From Lateolabrax maculatus (taxonomy: Eukaryota > Chordata > Actinopteri > Acropomatiformes > Lateolabracidae), in contig CM062216.1 in NCBI GenBank assembly GCA_031216445.1, forward strand, positions 8,181,501-8,245,500: a stretch of DNA of 64,000 nucleotides, written 5' to 3'. The translations under genes and the position numbers were made by a program. The notes under the pieces were generated by a model, which ran no database searches, was not told the origin of the DNA, and worked only from the letters and a program-made list of their open reading frames with translations. Positions 60,645 to 64,000 of the stretch are shown in pieces. Positions within the stretch are counted from its first letter, which is position 1. Every line of letters starts with the position of its first letter.

Positions 60645-60892
60645 GAGGCCTGGCTCAGGAGGTAAAATGGTCGTCTAGTAATTGGAAGATTCCTGGTTCG
60701 ATCCCAGCTCCTCAAGATAAAGTGTCGAAGTGTCCTTGAGCAAGACGCTGAAAATGCTGTTGAGCAGTTGGCACCTTGCATTGCAGCCTCTGCCATTAGT
60801 GTGTGAATGGGTGAATGTTGGCATGAGTTATAAAGCACTTTGAGTGGTCAGTAGACTAGAAAAGCGCCATAAAAATGCATTCCATTTACCAT
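60645..60892 (+). mobile_element. tRNA-derived SINE
   Basis: The head resembles a tRNA gene: A box TGGCTCAGGAGG (60651-60662) and a perfect B box GGTTCGATCCC (60695-60705), 33 bases between them. The body follows with 'gtgtccttgagcaagacgct', a conserved core seen in fish V-SINEs, then 'tgtgtgaatgggtgaatgtt', 'aaagcactttgagtggtc' and 'gactagaaaagcgccataaa', ending 'tccatttaccat'. Head, core and tail are all present, so it is near full length, with moderate divergence. Transcription, if any, would be by RNA polymerase III on the plus strand. An open minus frame over it is meaningless. Confidence 0.9.
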
Positions 60893-63848
60893 AACACTGT
60901 AATAGATGGGATAGTAAAATTCAGGGATTTGTATTCACTGCAGACATTGTTACTGAATTGAATCTTGTGTAAATCATCCATGGGAGATTACAGAAATGAC
61001 AAAATTAAACTTTAGTTCTCAAAATACAGTTTGCTAAGAAATAGGATTATCATGGAACTACTGTATTTAGCAATTTGTTTTTTCGAGTCATTTTTTCCCA
61101 TTTTGCTGTGGAATTGCTGTTCCCCATCAGTAATGAAACATTTAATTGATTTGGAATCTGCAATGCAATAACTTGAATGCAGTTTCAGCTTTCAAGTTTT
61201 TCATATAAAGCACGTAATCGAATGTAAAATTTATTTTTTATACTTTACAAGGTGCAACTCACATTATCCTGTGGTAAGGTAAGGTGCAAATGTAGTGATT
61301 ACATGTGATGTCAGTTAACATGCCCTGTGGAAAATCTAGAAAATCTAGTGACACTATTAAACATTGATAGAAGTACAAAAGGAGAGAGAAGATGACAAAT
61401 GAGTCTGAAAACAAGCAACACTGGTATTTACTTGCCAGATGAGCATCTCTTCAGTTGCTTCTTCAAATATTTTTTCCTCAGTCAAGGATTATTACTTAGA
61501 TAATTATATTCAGACACTTTCTTTGGTACGCTTGTGTTGAAATGGGAAAGAAACACAATGCCAGCCTAGTATGCTGTCCTCTTCTCTGTCTATGTTTTGT
61601 CTCTCAGTGGATACACCTGTGACTCTAAAAAGTAGACTGTAGCGAGAATTGTCATGGTTAAAGGATCGACTTGGGATTCACATGAATTCATCAAACAGCT
61701 AAATGACTTTGGCATATTTCATCTCTCTGAGTCTCATAATTCCTGCATCATTAAAATTGTATTAATAATGAAGTAATCAATGTTTTATGATCCCTTTGCA
61801 TATTCTGAAATGTATTAATTTCCTGTTTGATCAAAATTGGGTCTGTTCACTGACATTTACCTTCAGATTTCAAAATGTCAGACACTTCTGCTACATCAGC
61901 CCGACACCGTTCCCTTTGGAGCCTTTACTTTAAATTAGAGTTAAAGAGGTTACAGCTCGTTACTAAATGTGTTATTTTGGCGGCCTAGAAAACCCTCACA
62001 TTGAGTTGGAAATAAAGCACAAGAATAATTACAGATGAATTACCACATGATTACATTTTAACCACAGCTTCATGACTGCCCTCTGTGTTCCCTCACTTGC
62101 TTCACCTCAGCACCCTCGTCTGGCCTTGCTCAGTGTCAGCTCTCTGTGTTGCTGTTTCTCTGTTATATCCTCTGACTGAACTATTTCAGAGTTCATTTTA
62201 TTACACAGAAGAAAGCTTATATACCCAACAGAGGAGACTCTAATGAATCCATCTGTCATATAGTTGAAAAAGTGAACAGTGCTTCGACTGCTCAAGTGTA
62301 TATCAAATACTTATTTGATTCACAGCCACTTTTTTGCGACAGATGTTCCTACATGGCTCACTTCATCCTCTCTTTGACTTAACGTGAATGTTGCTTACTC
62401 CTTTCTGAACTGACTGCCATGAATACCACACCCAAGGCAACGATGCTGTTTTACACATCATTATGAAGGCCATTTGTATTTTTTTGACTCACCATACACT
62501 GTGGTACACTGTTTCTTAGTGCGCAGGCATGAGCCCGGTGGTTGAGCAGTCTTGAAGGTTATACACAGAACATCTGACTAATGGCCCAGCTCTCTGTACA
62601 TGCTCATGCTAATCACTTCTCTGATTGATTGTGCTGCTCCGAAGCACTAATAGCATCATTAGCTGGAACTGTTGTGGCAGTCTCGGCTCTGAGCTTTCTA
62701 TTTCCTCACCGAGATTTTTCTTCATCCTTTCTTTTATTATTTAGAAAGTAGATCGGGACAAGTTAATTTTAAATGTAATTGCCTTTGATTCTCGGTAAAG
62801 ACAAAGCAAGACATAAATCATAGAACAGTAAAGGTTTCTCATTAGCCCCACTGTTCCCACAACCATGCATATCGGTCCAGCTAGAGCTGCTGTTACCTTG
62901 GGAACCTTGGGACAATCGCTTTGATATAAGAAATTACAACAGGAAGATGCTAAGCAAAACTGCAGGAGGACCCGCATGTATCGGTAAAGAGATAGTGACA
63001 CATTAGCACCTGGATGCTGATTGTATTCAACCAGAAAGAAAGGCATGTTTAGAGAAAAAACTACAAATATGATACATTAATTAAGCTACACATTTGTGTT
63101 TCTATTTACAGAACAAAACCCTCTACACCCATGTAGTGTCCTCTTACTCCGTAAAGTGTTGAATTGGCACAAAATGGCCTCCCTGAAAGTCCTCCGATGC
63201 GGCGGGAGCTGACTCTTCACGGTGTAGTCCACAGTGGACTAATGTCTCACATGAGCAGTCAGCCGTCTGAGCCGACAGGATTGACATGCTGCCCCCTGCC
63301 AACTGTTAAACTTGTACAACAAGAATTTAGCTGATAAGTACCGAGTCACAGTCTTACACGCACAAGAAGCTTTGAACATGGTGGGAGTTCTGAGGCTTGT
63401 TAAAGCTGACATGCTGCAGTCCAGTAAGTCCATGGATCCAGTTAGTTGCACATAAAGGAAATAAGCAATGAAGAAAAAGTTTACAACTTAATTTGTGGTT
63501 TCTCATACCTGGCTCCACAATTGTACTTGGTGCAAGTGGATATTATTTATTTGACTGTAAAAAAGGATTGGAATCTTTCAGGGGAGTCACATGGAACCCA
63601 TTTTAAAATGTTGAAGTTTCAGTGTGTAACACTTGAGCATCATTTGATTGTTTCAAAGGTAACTTCGAGACCTTAACAAAGAAGAAAGATGCTATAAACA
63701 AACGAGTTTGTCACACAGAAGCTCTACCAGCCTCTACACTACACTTAAACCTACACCAAGTTATTGTGATGGCTGGCTAGCAGACAGAAACATAATAAAG
63801 AACACAACATCACAGTAGAAGACTGCTGCATGAAAGTTTATTTAAATG
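60893..63848. other. unique non-coding DNA
   Basis: No gene proven. 62540-62690 is low in CpG, with PBX/HOX-like TGATTGATTG and several TAAT words, and could be an enhancer. At 63112-63150 a good acceptor ('gtttctatttacag') and a weak donor (gtaaag) bound 39 nt reading NKTLYTHVVSSYS in one frame; another frame runs open to a TGA near 63213. No family recognised. Confidence 0.5.
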
Positions 63849-64000
63849 AGGACTGCAACTAGTGATCATTAGTTCATTCATCTGAATGTTATTTCCCTTC
63901 TGTGGATCAATAAAGAATTATCTTATTCTCTCAATTAATCTTGGGGAAAAAACGTCCAAAAATTGCTTTTTTTTGTCCAGCCAAAAGCCCAAGTTGGCCC
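63849..64000 (-). repeat. family F repeat, copy 2, with a small nested insertion; cut by window end
   Basis: Starts 'aggactgcaactagtgatca', the end I recall as AGGGCTGCAACTAACGATTATT, and resumes with 'tctctcaattaatc' and 'ttttgtccagccaaaagccc'. This is family F in the orientation opposite to 26009-26210, with internal deletions. It is interrupted at about 63895-63922 by 'ttctgtggatcaataaagaa' and flanking bases, and continues beyond the window. Confidence 0.6.
63895..63922 (+). mobile_element. very short LINE/SINE 3'-end insertion (inferred)
   Basis: 'tgtggatcaataaagaatta' resembles the common fish retroelement 3' end TGTGGGATCAATAAAG followed by TATCT-type repeats. It is flanked by similar words, ttattt (63889-63894) and ttattc (63923-63928), as a target duplication would leave. 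At under 30 bp this would be an extremely 5'-truncated insertion. Confidence 0.4.

Noticed and set aside
60626..60838. Minus-strand open frame
   Set aside because: Lies over the tRNA-derived SINE; the frame is incidental.
1..64000. Bacterial or phage features (operons, CRISPR, toxin-antitoxin pairs)
   Set aside because: The sequence is vertebrate in character; no direct-repeat/spacer arrays or ribosome binding sites are present.

Overview
The window looks like gene-poor chromosomal DNA from a spiny-rayed (percomorph) teleost. It is AT-rich and CpG-poor, with many short simple repeats (CA, TG, TCT, TATC, poly-A) and decayed interspersed repeats of types I recall as common in percomorph genomes. 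There is no sign of bacterial organisation: no dense ORFs, ribosome binding sites or operons. The longest ATG-started frame is 166 codons and resembles no protein family I recognise, so almost all open frames are chance. I found no tRNA, rRNA, snRNA or known microRNA gene and no CRISPR array. The organism assignment is inference from repeat content.

Layout. 1-14 kb is mostly unique non-coding DNA, with one interspersed repeat (5.4-5.8 kb), a C-rich/poly-A tract (7.08 kb), a 100-bp tandem duplication (10.5 kb) and an 86-nt exon-like segment (11.2 kb). 14-26 kb holds several repeats, a 21-bp-arm hairpin, a possible LINE reverse-transcriptase remnant, a DNA transposon with 58-bp inverted ends (21.26-21.89 kb), a repeat arranged as an inverted dimer (24.1-24.4 kb), a tRNA-like SINE head and a CA microsatellite. 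26-42 kb is largely unique apart from a second hairpin (28.5 kb), repeats and a minisatellite around 34.4-35.7 kb, and a 326-bp MITE with target duplication (37.86-38.19 kb). 42-48 kb is the clearest transposon neighbourhood: an 819-bp non-autonomous hAT element with a perfect 8-bp target duplication, a broken BED zinc-finger transposase fragment 660 bp away, and two further hAT-like ends. 48-64 kb is mostly unique, with a possible LINE 5' end (51.7-52.3 kb), a terminal-exon-like segment (54.37-54.54 kb), a mosaic of two truncated repeats containing a hairpin (58.7-59.0 kb), a tRNA-derived SINE (60.6-60.9 kb) and a nested repeat at the right edge.

Genes. No complete gene can be supported. The best host coding candidate is a last exon on the plus strand (54370-54542): a strong splice acceptor, 56 codons with one hydrophobic segment, a stop, and AATAAA five bases later. 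Several short acceptor/donor pairs also occur on the plus strand, so the window may be intronic or flanking DNA of a plus-strand gene. That is inference and needs RNA evidence. No new multi-gene system is visible. The most interesting structures are the long near-perfect inverted repeats and the transposon mosaics.
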